Shown one piece after another: positions 1-11,276 of a DNA stretch of 64,000 nucleotides. The notes beneath the pieces were generated by a model. That model was not told the origin of the DNA. It saw only the letters and a program-made list of their open reading frames with translations, and made no database searches. The DNA is from Mucidula mucida. Its lineage: Eukaryota; Basidiomycota; Agaricomycetes; Agaricales; Physalacriaceae. The stretch is from NCBI GenBank assembly GCA_015501055.1, contig JADNYV010000038.1, positions 1 through 64,000 of the forward strand, read 5' to 3'. Each line of letters begins with the position of its first letter. The first letter of the stretch is position 1. Position numbers and translations under genes: made by a program.

Positions 1-144
1 ACCATGTCCATTCGACAATAGTTTTGGGGGATAAAGAGCCGCGTTGCTCTTGACGCCCTTTTTCTTTGTGGGAAGAGCTTGAGCAGAGCTCGATCTCGAG
101 CCCATGGAAGGGGCAGGAAACGCGGGTTTCTTAGTTTGCACCAT
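1..144 (-). CDS. 5' end of a second She10-like gene copy, cut by the window edge
   Basis: Read on the minus strand from the ATG at 144, this segment is open for 48 codons to the window edge and matches the first ~50 residues of the intact gene at 9537-10505 (start MVQTKKPAFPAP). The only length difference is a 6-bp in-frame deletion, so the frame is kept and a few substitutions change residues. The rest of the gene, with the membrane segment and the Tyr/Pro repeat region, would lie left of base 1, so I cannot tell whether this copy is complete or a 5' fragment. The flank upstream of the ATG is also duplicated. Function is as uncertain as for the full copy. Confidence 0.6.
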   Translation of the reverse strand, partial: MVQTKKPAFPAPSMGSRSSSAQALPTKKKGVKSNAALYPPKLLSNGHG

Positions 145-303
145 TCTGGAGTATTGGCTTCACTGCAGTCTGAAAAGTTAAAGGTGAGACTGAGACTGGA
201 TTTGGGCATAGCGAACACACCAATAAAGACAGAGTTTGTCAAAAGGTCAGGCGATGTGCAGTCAAATGACTGGGTCTGCAGTCCAGGCGCGTGCTGAGAG
301 TGC
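1..303. repeat. Direct duplication of 10366-10681
   Basis: The first ~303 bases match 10366-10681 in the same orientation, covering the start of the She10-like gene plus about 160 bp of its upstream flank. Differences are scattered substitutions and small indels, for example 6 bp missing in the coding part here and a longer spacer in the other copy near 10600-10630. Similarity stops abruptly after the shared GAGAGTGCGA at about 303/10684. Confidence 0.85.
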
Positions 304-517
304 GATTTGAACCGCGACGGTGACAAACGAGATATGAATGCTCAGTGTCCACTGGGGCTCCGTTGGTCAAGGCGCCCGACTGGGATGACGCATGGCACAA
401 TATTGTGTCCTGAAGCGGATGAGTGCGCATTGGAAAGATAGTAGGTTGCTGCGTACCATGTCGTGTGCTGCCTCCTCGCGTCGCGTCTCCCTGAGGTGTT
501 CTCGCGTGTCCTCCCAT

Positions 518-645
518 CTCCCTCTTCAACTCGCCTGTGCGTCCCTCGTGCGCTGCGTGTCTCCCTCTTCAGCTCGCCTCTTCCTCCATGAGGGCGTCTT
601 CGTGAGTGCGTCTGGCTGGTGCGCTCCCTCTTCAACTCGCCTCTT
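518..645. repeat. Three short repeats of CTCCCTCTTCAACTCGCC type
   Basis: The string CTCCCTCTTCAACTCGCC appears at about 518, 560 (one change, AGCTCGCC) and 622, with unequal spacing of about 42 and 62 bp. On the minus strand it would read RVEEG-type peptides, but no gene model supports translation. Likely a simple local duplication. Confidence 0.6.
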
Positions 646-1844
646 GGGGGTGGTCCTCCGTGGTGTTCGAGGGCGTCTTCGCTGCTGATGGTTGGAGGTA
701 CGAGGATCTGATGGTGGCTGTGCACCTCGGTCATCGCGGACGGCGAGTAGCTCGACGAGGAAGAGGAGTGTGCAGCTGGGCTTTGAAGGGGAAGAGGCTG
801 CCAGATAGAAGAGATTGCTGTCGTAAAAAGTGAGAGAATTGAACATCAAAAAAGAACATACGCCGAAACACACCAAAAAACAGCCCAAGTCCAGCCAAGT
901 CCAGCTTTTGTGCAGCGTACGAGCGTGACGGGTCCGGCCAGATGGGCCAAATAAGCCGAAAAGTAACCCCAATCGGGGCTTCTCTTGACTCACAATGGTT
1001 GACAAGACCACTGGCCTCACTGAGGACTTTATCCGAACGTCGAGCTCGACGGCGCACCACAGCGTGGAACGTCTAGCACGTCCCCAGGGATTCCCCCAAG
1101 TGCCCCGCGGCCGTCCCAGTGGACGGAAGGTTAGCTCTTGGGGTCCAGGATCCGTGCCGTATAGAGAGAGAGCTGTCGTCCAAGGGACTTATATACCGAC
1201 TTGAACGCGCTCGGACCACTGACGTATACGGACTTGGCACGCCGTGCGCCACACTTCGTTCCGTCCGTTCGACTTGTCCGCTGTACCATTCGAGAGCGTT
1301 GATTCGTAGCTCCCCATACATATACTCGACGTCCTATTCTGCTACTGCCTCTCCGAGCTCAACAAATCCTCCCCTCCGTCATCGCAATAAGCCGCTTATA
1401 CCTTGTTCATTCTAGGAACAGAGGTATTTTACCTTTGTACACAGAATGGCAAGGTGTCTTAGCGCCATCTTGGGTATCTGCTGAATCACAAAATCCACAA
1501 GAATTGCATGAACAGACCGGATGTGAACATTGAACATGGGTGCCACAGGAAAATCAACTTTCGGTACAACGGGCAGGGTCTTGAGAAGCAGACTGTAGAA
1601 CCCTGAAATGAGAAATGTGCCGTGTTTGAATACATAGTACAGGCACTGTTTCTTTCCTAAACCCTCCCATCACCGTCTCTCTTGTCCTCCTTCGTCTGCT
1701 TCATTTCTGTCGTTTTAGCGCCTTTGGAACGTATACAGCCAGAATGGTAAGATACCTTGTCTTCTGTGCGGTTTCGACACTGAAATTTCGTCTAGTCCCG
1801 TTAACGCATCCAGGTTGACACCTCGCGAGACGCGCATACAGTCG

Positions 1845-2430
1845 CTCAATTCGTCCAGATTCGGGTTTAATTTTCGGGTAAGCTATCCCGTCTTGCGCCC
1901 AGTGTTCCCGCTGAGATTTCAGCCAGAAGCGTGTCGCAATACAGAGATGTAAGCGTGGCTTGGACGCCGAAGAGTCACACAGACGCCAATATAAAGACAG
2001 AGCAGCTCAATTCCTCCACATTCGGATTCATAATTTGCTGAAGAACGAGAGTCCAGGAGCAATGTTCGAGTCGTAGAAGGACAGCGAGGTGCGTTGCCAG
2101 TTTTTTCTCAGCCAAGTCGGTTCGCCCGCTGACGATCTTCAATACCCACGCCAACCAACAGCTCAATTCCCCCAGATTCGCGTCTAGATTTCACGGAGGT
2201 CCTAGGAGACGAATGCGGTGAATTTTCTGTTACCTTGGCCTATTTCGCGCGTTTACTGTTCATAGTAGGAGACGTGCAGGAGTGCTCAATTCGTCCAGAT
2301 TTGGGTTCAGAATTCGCTGTAGGAATGGGACGTGCGGAGACAACGCTCGAGTCACAGCGTTCAAGGACAGTGAGGTGCATTGTCGAATTTCTTTTCAGAT
2401 TCCCAAAGCGCTGAATTCGTTCAGCAGACG
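1845..2430 (+). repeat. Degenerate direct repeats encoding LNSSRFGF-like peptides
   Basis: Units begin near 1845, 2006, 2162, 2285 and 2411 with a CTCAATTCGTCCAGATTCGG core. Translated on the plus strand the cores read LNSSRFGF, LNSSTFGF, LNSPRFAS, LNSSRFGF and LNSFSRR. The second and fourth units are similar over about 115 bp, each ending GACAG(C/T)GAG, then a donor-like GTGC(G/A)TTG, then a pyrimidine-rich CAG. So the repeated unit looks like an exon plus intron rather than a simple satellite. Stops and frameshifts in the second unit suggest decay. I do not recognise the family. Confidence 0.5.
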
Positions 2431-5400
2431 TTGCGACGCCGCGAGGTACAGAGACGATTTGAATTCCAAGAGCTTCGATCCAGGGTGTCGAGTGCATCCT
2501 GTCACGACTGGCGGAAGGAGGAAGAGCAGCACGTCGATCACAAGTGATCGCACAGGTTCATCCGAACCATCACTTTCTCAAATTGACTCTTTCCACGAAC
2601 GACGCCCGGGACCCGAATACATCTCACCGCGGTCATTCATTTTACACTGGTACAAATCGCGTATTCGACAAGGCACGGAGAATCGAATTTTGGACAGCGA
2701 GGATCTGCTTCCCGCAGAGGCTTTTGGGTACACGAGAAAAGGTGCGCCCTGCAGACGTTCTTGGGCTTGGATTTCATGTCGGTCTTAGTGTACTTGTCGG
2801 TGATTTTGTCCATTCGATGAGAGGCGCCAGTTTCAACGAATGTCTATTCGAGGACATCCTACATTCCATACGACAAAGATATCCGCGACCTCTTCGCCTG
2901 CCTCCCAAAGTCACTTACGTTTACATTAATGGCAACAGTTTCTCGATCGCATCTTGCTATTCAAGCAGCGCCTGCTGTCCTCGCCGGACCGGCTTTTTTC
3001 CTGGGAAGAAGGGGCCATATTTCCGTGGTCTTCCTCTGCGATTTCTGACCCTTTTTAGATGAAATTGACTTCATTTCGGGCGTAGGTCTAGTGAGATCCC
3101 TCTGGCAATGCGAAACGGCGGCTGTGCGGCCTTCTTGGACGCCACCAAACCTAGCTCAAGACTTTGTCTTCTCGAACGATAGACTATTGAATGTCTTTCC
3201 GTGGGGTGGCCTCGCCGGCCAGGCGTTGTTTTCGTGAAAAAGTGAGTATTCTGCCTTCATTTCGCGCGTATCTTTGATGCAAAGTTCTTCAGGGTTCAGC
3301 GCGTTGATTTCATTGTCTTGGTAAGTCTTCGGTTTGGATTTACGTGTTTTCGAACCTGACAACGCGTCAGGATTCAAAATAGCCGCTTCGCGGCCTCCAT
3401 GGCATTTGCCAGACTCTTTCACGAGCATTTCAAGACCGAAAGCTCGACTTCTGGCCACCACTATGCACTACGCGACGACCATCTGTTCTCCTCGCCGGAG
3501 CAGCTTCTCCTCACAATGGCTGGAATGCCTGTCCGCGTGGACTCACTGCCGCCACTTGACTCAATCCGGTTATATTGCACCGCTGATGTAGATCTGAATC
3601 TCGTTGCGTTCGGCTTTCAGACCGCATCCGGAACTTTGACGGGGACCTCATTTCGGGTATGTGCTTGAACTCTTAAGCTGACGGCTTACGATCGTCTTGG
3701 AATATTGGCAGCAGTGACCAGCGGCTATTCGCCGCTGCGCCCGCGCTGCGGGCTTCTCACTGCTGCAAGAAGGATAGAAATTGCGCCACAGTCGAGTCGC
3801 TGCGTGTATACCTTGGACCGCGAGGATATAGACGCCTCGAGACGATGCACGACGACGAATGACCCTATAGACAGCAGCCCACGACTTAGTGACTCACGAC
3901 ACCAGGATCATCTCTGCTCAATATTGGCAATGAAGGTTTGTACCTTCCTCGATCAATTCTCGGACTTGGCTATGTGTATTTCACAGCTGTCTGGCGAGCC
4001 GCCGTTGCGTTGCCCTGCACTGAAATTTGGAGTATTTTTGTTTGAGGGGGTAGGAGTGAAATCACGGCGTAGGGGCCGCTATAACTCGCAGAACTACGTA
4101 GATTGAACTGTAGATAAATCTATCTGTAGAGTACGTTATAATTCAACTTGATTTGCCCAAATTTCCCTTGCGAATGTAAGAAAATGACTGGATACGCTCA
4201 AAAAGTGTTACTTGCACTTGTGTATAAAATGTCAATCATAAAATGAAGACTCGATGAAGACACTACAGATGCCTAAGATGCTCTAGAAAGTACAGGAGAG
4301 TATACTACTTGAACATGGACAACACCCAAACTCAACGAAATTCAGGTACTTACCGTTATACCACATGTCAACTTTTACGGACGAGTAGTATGCCCTTAAC
4401 TGCAAAATGTTACTTCCCAAAAACTTCCATCCAGGGAGCCCCAAATAATTCTGCGATCGATAATGGACACCCTGGACATGATGTCCGTCTACTCGCCAGG
4501 ATGCTAGCCCATGTTTAACGCGGAATATTCACTCCGCACGCTCAGCGGGTCAACCAAGTTGGCACAACGTTCTAGATGCCCTACGCTCCCGGAATTGACG
4601 GGGAAATGTCGCGTTGCAAGGTCGACATATGATCTGAGCAACGCCAAGTGATCGGTTAAACTTGTACTCGTACCACCAGCACGCCGATCTCAATTTGGTT
4701 ACACCTACGCCATTTTAACCACTATCGCTCTCTGGCACCTCTCTCGGGCCTGAATTTACTTGGATGTTCATTATAGGCTTATGTAACATGAATTCCGACG
4801 GCGCTTGGAGTACTGGACGCGCTTTTACGCCCGCGGTTCGCGTCAACTGCTCAGCGAGGCGTCCTGGACCCTGAGCATCGATAGCACGAGGATTTCCTGG
4901 ACCCTATGACGCGTCTGGGGATATCTTATCTCTCGACTCTCGGATGCGGGGAAATGACGCCAGTGAATGTTCTCCTCCTCCGTCCCTCTGGCAATTTCGC
5001 TCAATTCGTGTTTCCCGCCTCAAGTGGCCCCATCTGTCGACTCTAGCACCTGCATACATCCCGCAAAGAGTTACTAGAGGTGTCATTTCGGCCGTAATGG
5101 TCAATTACATGTCAGTAATCCAGAATTGAATATGGCACTCAGAGGGTTCGTGCCTTTCCGTGGTCCAGTCGCTCCAATTTCAATCTGACCCTATGACAAC
5201 TCATCAGAACGTACACGGCGACTACTATCCGTGTTTATAACGCGCCGCGAAGAGGTGCGTATGTCCGCCGCCACGAAATACCAATCTGTAAGTTTTCAGT
5301 TCTCCGTCTGTAAATTGGTCTGTGACTCACATCAGACAATCAGGGTCCTCTCCTTGAAACGATCGCAGTATTCTTGAGCTCGGAGATTTGGCGCCAACAA

Positions 5401-6665
5401 AGGAATAGAGAATCAGTGCATTCTCTAGGAGAAAGTAAGTCTTAGTCGTTTCTATTCACCTCCATACAACTGGGTCGTCAAGATTTGATGCTCCTCCACC
5501 ATCTATTTCCATTGCTGTCATTTCGTCAGGGCGCGTAGTTCGCGTAGGAAAGTGAAATGAGTCCGGGTGGCGGCACAATAATTAGCTTGGAACTTTCAAA
5601 GTTCCCGGCTCAGCGGCTCTTCTCGATCATGATTCACGGTCTTGGTTCTCCGTATCTATTTGCGTCTTCTGGAGCCTGGACGATTGGAGAATGATATAAG
5701 AGGCGCTAGAATTCCTTCCAAGCCTATCATCACCCAGTTCCTTCCTTCATTCCCACTTTCGACCTGCTTTCTCCATCGTCTCTACTGCTGACCTCTATCA
5801 TCGCTGCCTGCTCTGCTCTGAACGTCGCCGACGACGCGCTCTCCATCGCCATCCTGACGCGTTCAAAAGCGTCACGTTGATTGTCACAGGTGGGTTTCTT
5901 CCTGCCACCACCATATCCCTCATTGCCTCATTCTTGCCTCCAGCTCCCCGCTCTCGGGCTCGTTATCTAGTTCGTTGTTTTGCCTTTCTACGTGTTGTTG
6001 AGCTCGCCAACATTTTACAGCCTCTAGCAGTGACTACCACTCCGAGTCGCGAGGCCCTCCCTGATGCTGGTTCGTTCGCGCCATTTCTTTTTTCGTCGCC
6101 TGTCTCACTGATAGGTTTCCTTTGTCTAGTGAATCCTCCCTCCATTGTCGAGACCGTCACGACTAGCGGGGTGTAGAATGAATGATACAGGTGCGTTTTT
6201 CTTGCTCACTACAGTATCACCCGCTTAACTCGTCACAGACTCACATCTCGTCAAGGCCTTACTTCGGGTACGTCTTGCCTTTAACCCTTGCCCATTGATT
6301 CTCTGCTGACCAAAGCCTAGACCTAGCCCGCCGCTAGTATCGACCTCCATCACACTTGGTAATAAAATCCGAGTTGTCCTTGCAGATGGACCGACCGACA
6401 CTGTCCTCAACGAAAATGTCGAAGAGGTCGTTCACGCTGACAGTGAAGCTTTCGCCCACTGGGATCGCCATGTCCGACCGTACGCATGACACGTCTGGCG
6501 CCCTCCACAAACATCAAGGCCTTTCTTGTAGTGCTTGACTTACCACCGCTCTCCAATCATACGGTTTGTCTCGTGAGTGACTGCTATGATTGGTATCCAA
6601 TTACTTACTTTTCTCTACAGCCGACTCTTCAGAGCGTTGAGGGGTCGCTACTGGCAGTGACACTT

Positions 6666-6733
6666 TCATTTGGCTATGTGCCGGTGAAAATCATTTGGCT
6701 ATGTACCGGTGTAATCATCTGGCTACGCGCCGT
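6666..6733. repeat. Three tandem ~25-bp units (TCATTTGGCTATGTGCCGGT type)
   Basis: Units begin at 6666, 6691 and 6715, each containing TCATYTGGCTAYGYRCCG. They end about 40 bp before the left border of the inverted repeat IR-A, so they could mark or follow the breakpoint. No coding role is evident. Confidence 0.7.
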
Positions 6734-6774
6734 TTCTTTCTTTCCAACACTTCAACCTGAGACTTCTCACATAG

Positions 6775-7417
6775 TTTTGTGGTCCTGGCCCAAAGAAGAA
6801 GCTCACGCGCTTCTTCTCACTGCGTAAACGTGTGTGTGCAAAGTGTATAGCGGTAAAGTTCGTTATTCTCCAGAGATGATGAATCTCATTCATTTGTGAC
6901 AGTCTCGTCAGCGCGCGACCTCACATCGTACTCAAAAAGATTCCGTTCGCATCCGAAGAGGTACTTCCGCTCGTCATGCTTTCCGGTGAGCAGTGCCTTG
7001 AAACTGCATATACGCCAACATCAATACTTATCATCATGATCCCCCAGATAAAGACAGCCACGGAAATTCTCTCGTGACAGTATATCCCTCCACATACGAC
7101 GATGCCGGAATAGAAACTTTGGAGATCCACAGTAACTATCACTGGATCCCACACATCCCCGCTATGATGCGCGAGCTTAGTGAGGACTACGAGGAAGTGT
7201 TTTTTGGTAGTACCCGAAGCACCGTCTCGCACGCCACACAGCACCGATACGATGCGTTTGTCAAGGAGCGGGAAAAATACATTGAAGATGAGTTGAAGGT
7301 GCGTTCTTTTCGTGACCACGTTGATTTGCACGCTAAAATTTGGAATGTCCTTGACAGCATGCGTACAAGTGTATTTTGTGGGAGAACAATATGGATTGGG
7401 ATTACGATGACTACTAG
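6775..7417 (+). pseudogene. 5'-truncated CxxC F-box gene, IR-A left copy
   Basis: Exons 6775-6842, 6903-6985, 7048-7298 and 7358-7417 join in one open frame, with introns of 60, 62 and 59 bp, and end ...NNMDWDYDDY. The first exon reads FCGPGPKKKLTRFFSLRKRV, the half zinc-ribbon plus basic segment that follows the F-box in many agaricomycete F-box proteins. The preceding exon, which in the right copy encodes WARFLYGKNCQ, is absent: similarity to the other arm starts at this exon. The F-box itself is therefore missing and no promoter or start codon is evident. Unlike the right copy, the retained exons have no frameshift. Confidence 0.65.
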
Positions 7418-7548
7418 ACTGTTCGCCGTGTGTATCAAATATATGATGTAACACCAACGGAAATCTCTCCTTTTACTACCAGCATCAAACAAGCAGACAT
7501 TCCAGTATCAATCATAACTCAATGCAAAACGCGACGCCCGCGCACCAC

Positions 7549-8861
7549 CTAAACCGACGTTCGCCCATCTAACCACCCCTGCTGCTTCACCAAGTCCCTA
7601 AACCTCTCCGCCATGCCCCAAATCCGCTCCCGATTCCTCATGTTCGGGCTCATTCCGCATTCCCTCGCGTACGGCGCCCACGGGACCGCATCCTCACTGG
7701 CAGCCCACATCTCCTCCCACCGGAGCTGCTCTTTGTCGCCTCTGAGACACGGGGCGACGATGGGAAGCCAATACGGATGACGGCGCGCGATAGCCTTTTG
7801 TGCAAAGGTGTCGATGAAGGGAAGAAGAGCGGCGCGTAGGGAACGGTTTAGACAGAGGAGAGAGGATGTCTCCCAGATGCTGAGGTATGTGATGCAGAGG
7901 TAGTCGAGGACGTCGTATGGTAGCTTTGAGAACGAGGTTGTCATGGTGTTGTCCTGGCCAGGAGGGAATGAAGCGAATGGCTTTGCTGTTGGGAAACTAC
8001 CAAAACGTCAGTGTGGGTAAAAGCTTGGAGAGGGCACGGCGTACTCGTCTGCGCATGAAAGATGGTAGAGCCTTCCTTTTCCGAACCACGCGTCGCGGAT
8101 GATCTCATCCTCGCTCTTGCCTTGCGCAGTTAACAGCTTGAGCCAGAAATACTCCCATTTTTGCATGTCAGCGTTTATCGGCTCGTCCAAGTCCTCTTCG
8201 ACGGTGTCCGCAACTTTGTAGAACCACGCGTACTGGTCCGCGATATTGCTATACTCCGCATCGTTGTACTCATCGCTCGCGAAAGTGGCGTATATCATGT
8301 GGGGTTCGAGCTCAGGAAATCGCCCGATGAGAATACGATACGCGTATAGGAAGATATAAAACTTGTTGTATCCGCCGTACATCGAGACGTCTTCATCTTC
8401 ATCATCGGAAAAGACAATCTTGAACCCGCTGAGCTCGGGATCTTCGCCAATAGTAAAGTTGACGACGGCCGCCACGGTAGAGTCGGAGAATACTGTTGGT
8501 ACTGTCGTACAGAATGAAGACAATCTGCACGAGGAAAGAGAAAGAGCAAATTCAACTAACTCGGCCCGTCAAAATCCTCAATGTCCATTTCGCCATCATC
8601 GTTTTGGGAACGAGCAAGACGAGATCTTGGGAGCCTCGAATATTGCGGGGAGTATACTTCAGCTTCTCGAGGATACTGTCCGACGGTCGGAGTGGGTCGT
8701 CCTCCGGCACCGTTTTACGCGCATCGTCGACCCAACCCGAGATGATATCGTCATTAATGTAATAACATCCCCCAGTCAGCTGTTGAGGCTCTACTTTGTC
8801 CAAAAAAACTTACAGAGGAGAGGGGAAAAACACGCACTGAACAGAAAGTATCGGAACCCAT
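7549..8861 (-). pseudogene. C-terminal F-box gene, IR-A left copy, frameshifted
   Basis: The exon plan matches the open copy at 61616-62949: 8834-8861, 8561-8793, 8045-8501 and 7549-7996 on the minus strand, with introns of 40, 59 and 48 bp. Exon 2 is 233 nt against 234 in the partner, because a run of five A is reduced to four (plus-strand TTTT at 8602-8605). This shifts the frame before the third exon. Exon 3 is 9 nt shorter, in frame. Everything else, including the final 131 residues with the F-box-like motif, is open. Either the single base is a sequencing error in a homopolymer, or this copy is disabled. Confidence 0.75.
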
Positions 8862-9536
8862 GATGTCGTCGTCTGTCAGAATGCACTGACAGGCATCAGG
8901 ATGATAAAACCCCTGGTCACGGTGTGAAGAGACTGAACCTAGGTCAACTAAGATATCAGATTCCACGTCAGAATGCACTGACAAGCATCGTGGGGGTTAT
9001 ACGTATGTATCGGCCGCTCTCCAGAAGTTTTGGGCGCTGCAGAATGGGTACAATTGGGCTCCGCTCGAAGATTCAGTTCTGTTTCTTGATGATGAGTCTA
9101 GTCCTTCCTAGAGAGAAAGTGATTCAAAGTGAGCAAAGCCACGGTTGAAGCTAACAATGATGAACATCAAGAGACAGAAGTGAATCTGTGGCTGTGTTCC
9201 ATTTGACTCTCAAATTGTTCATGAGATATACAGAATATTGTACAGCATTAAAAGCTTGCATGTCCACCCAGCTAGCACCATATGTATACCACTTCGTCCA
9301 CTTCTCGTAGAATTACCTTGGCAAGTGTTATACGAAAGGTGTTCTCCAAACCACAACATAACTTGCTAGTCTGTCTCCCCGCGTCATTCTCAATATTGGA
9401 GCACTTCCCAGGCTTGTGCGGAATACGCCAAAGCTGAGCTTGGGAAAATGCTCGTGGCGTGCCGTAAAGAGTGAATACCAGTCCACGCCCCCCAAAAGTG
9501 GCGCGCAACTACTGTTCCAAAGACTTCCAACCACCT

Positions 9537-10505
9537 TCACATCTCAGCATCCACTTTCACAGGCCGCTCGTTAACCTTGGCCAACATCTTCTCGACATGT
9601 GGATCGACGTACACCCTCCTAAGCCCTCTTGCCTTGTCCCTCGCGTCCTGAAGAAGTAGCATCAGACTGCGATATGCGTCTTGAATGTATGGCAGGACAG
9701 CATGATAAATGTCTATGACGTGCGGTTCCAAGTAGGCATATACTGTTTTCAGCCTAGCGTATGCCTCCTCAATATACGGCAATACCGCGTCATAAAAGCT
9801 CCAAACGCGCTTCACGTATGGATATGCCGCGCGGCGCAGGCGCACGACATATACGTGAGCTTGCGTCGTATAGGGGCGAAGCTTGGGATGGAGAGTGTTG
9901 TCGTAGAATGGAAGCAACGTCTTGTCGTAGAACGGGCTCCAGATGGTGTCATAGACGGTGTGAACGCCATCATAAGCAGGCATGACGACAGCGTCGTATG
10001 TGGGGAAGATAACCCTATTCTCGAGGTACCGGATACGGGGATCCTGGCGCATCTCGACGATGTGGGGCATGATATAGGGCTCCATGACCTGGGCTTTCCA
10101 GGCAGACACGGCTTGGCATACGGGGTCTGAGGTGGTCAGATCCTTCGGGCATACGGCAGCGGCGTACACAGTCAACACGAAGAGAAGATAGGGAAATATG
10201 CGCGCAAATGATGAACCAGGGAGAGCCTTTGCCTTTTCCCCGGGTGTGATAGATTTTTTAGACTTTGTCTTCTTCTTTGGCGACTTGGAAGGAGGCGTCA
10301 GCGGATATGAGGCGACTTTCGGTTGGGATAGTGGAGAAGGCACTGGCGTCGTTGAACCATGGCCGTTCGACAATGGTTTTGGGGGATAAAGAGCCAATTG
10401 TGCGTTGCTTTTGACGCCCTTTTTCTTTGTGGGAAGAGCTTGAGCAGAGCTCGACCTCGAGCCCATGGAAGGGGCAGGAAACGCGGGTTTCTTAGTTTGC
10501 ACCAT
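9537..10505 (-). CDS. Single-pass membrane protein, She10-like
   Basis: Single-exon ORF of 322 aa. Residues 1-100 are rich in Pro, Ser and Lys with a basic stretch at about 76-93. Residues ~101-118 (ARIFPYLLFVLTVYAAAV) form one hydrophobic segment. The remaining ~200 residues carry repeated Tyr/Pro units of the kind PxYDxxLxPxYD and YxxVLPYIxxAY. This arrangement suggests a membrane-anchored protein with a long amphipathic helical repeat domain, resembling the fungal She10/apolipoprotein-like proteins; that assignment is inference from architecture, not from a diagnostic motif. The stop lies 30 bp from the IR-A border. The 5' end is duplicated at the left edge of the window. Confidence 0.8.
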   Translation of the reverse strand: MVQTKKPAFPAPSMGSRSSSAQALPTKKKGVKSNAQLALYPPKPLSNGHGSTTPVPSPLSQPKVASYPLTPPSKSPKKKTKSKKSITPGEKAKALPGSSFARIFPYLLFVLTVYAAAVCPKDLTTSDPVCQAVSAWKAQVMEPYIMPHIVEMRQDPRIRYLENRVIFPTYDAVVMPAYDGVHTVYDTIWSPFYDKTLLPFYDNTLHPKLRPYTTQAHVYVVRLRRAAYPYVKRVWSFYDAVLPYIEEAYARLKTVYAYLEPHVIDIYHAVLPYIQDAYRSLMLLLQDARDKARGLRRVYVDPHVEKMLAKVNERPVKVDAEM

Positions 10506-10681
10506 TCTGGAGTATTGGCTTTACTGCAGTCTGAAAAGTTAAAGGTGAGACTGAGACTGGATTTGGGCATGGCGAACACACCAATAAAAACAGAGTTTGT
10601 TTGTCAAAAGGTCAGGCAAGAAACCAAAGATGTGCAGTCAAATGACTGGGTCTGTAGATCAGGCGCGTCGTGCTGAGAGTG

Positions 10682-11276
10682 CGAAAGGAAGAAGGGTTTG
10701 GGGAAGCTCCTGTGACGTCACAGGTACACTAGTTCGGGCTGTTCGGCCCGCTCTGCAATGATAGGATCGCCACTACTTACCTGGCCACTACCACTGCCAG
10801 CAGAAGAGTTACCGCGAATTGGTATGTAGATGGCAGCGTATCGAGAGAATTCAATCCAAGAATTGTTGAACGGTGGTGCTGACAAGGTGTAATGGATGCA
10901 ATACGTCGCATTAGCACGTTTGATACTGTAGATTGAACCATTGCATGTACTAAACTATTGCGCCTGTTGAACGGAGATGAATTATTCAGGTTGGTCGGTA
11001 CATTCTCAGGGTACAATACTTCTATCTCTAAGAATGTCTATTTGGCGTCGTGCAGGTTTGTTGGCAACAATGAGTTTGCCCGTGACACCTCGATCATTAC
11101 GTCACGGGCTTCCTTTCCCCCCACCATCGTCCATCGTCAAGGCCTCATTTATTCCATCAAGAACACCCACTAAACGTGCGCTCTACTTACTTCTGTTTGC
11201 TTCACTCTCTCAATGCGTCCCATTAGCTTAGGCAGCGTCGCTGTAACTTGTGCACACCAAAGACCATTCACACAGT
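10682..11276. other. Intergenic region between She10-like and F-box genes
   Basis: About 600 bp between two divergently transcribed genes, so it should hold both promoters. No clear TATA element. I see no coding sequence with support. Confidence 0.4.

Larger units (their letters stand above)
304..6774. other. Gene-poor stretch with repeats and promoter-like segments
   Basis: I find no ORF here with recognisable homology. The open frames are short, overlap on both strands and lack consistent splice structure. Three repeat arrays are listed separately. Two pyrimidine-rich promoter-like segments stand out: about 1655-1740, followed by an ATG at 1744 with a donor-like GTAAGA directly after it; and about 5735-5870, followed by GTGGGTTTC. 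They could start transcripts whose exons are too short or too decayed for me to read. The motif TTCATTTCGGGCGTA or close variants occurs near 3068, 3255, 3648 and 5082. Confidence 0.5.
6760..9510. repeat. Left arm of inverted repeat pair IR-A (partner 60930-63829)
   Basis: This ~2.75-kb segment matches the reverse complement of about 60930-63829. Both arms carry the same two convergent genes and the same intergenic spacers, with point changes and small indels throughout. The left border falls at the start of an internal exon of an F-box gene (6775). The right border falls at about 9508, just beyond the stop of the She10-like gene at 9537. The She10-like gene is not present beside the other arm. 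Confidence 0.9.

Noticed and set aside
296..370. tRNA-like sequence on the minus strand: B-box-like GGTTCAAATC and an anticodon-loop-like TTTGTCACC
   Set aside because: The T-stem does not pair, the 3' half of the anticodon stem is missing and no matching acceptor stem is found; at most a relic.
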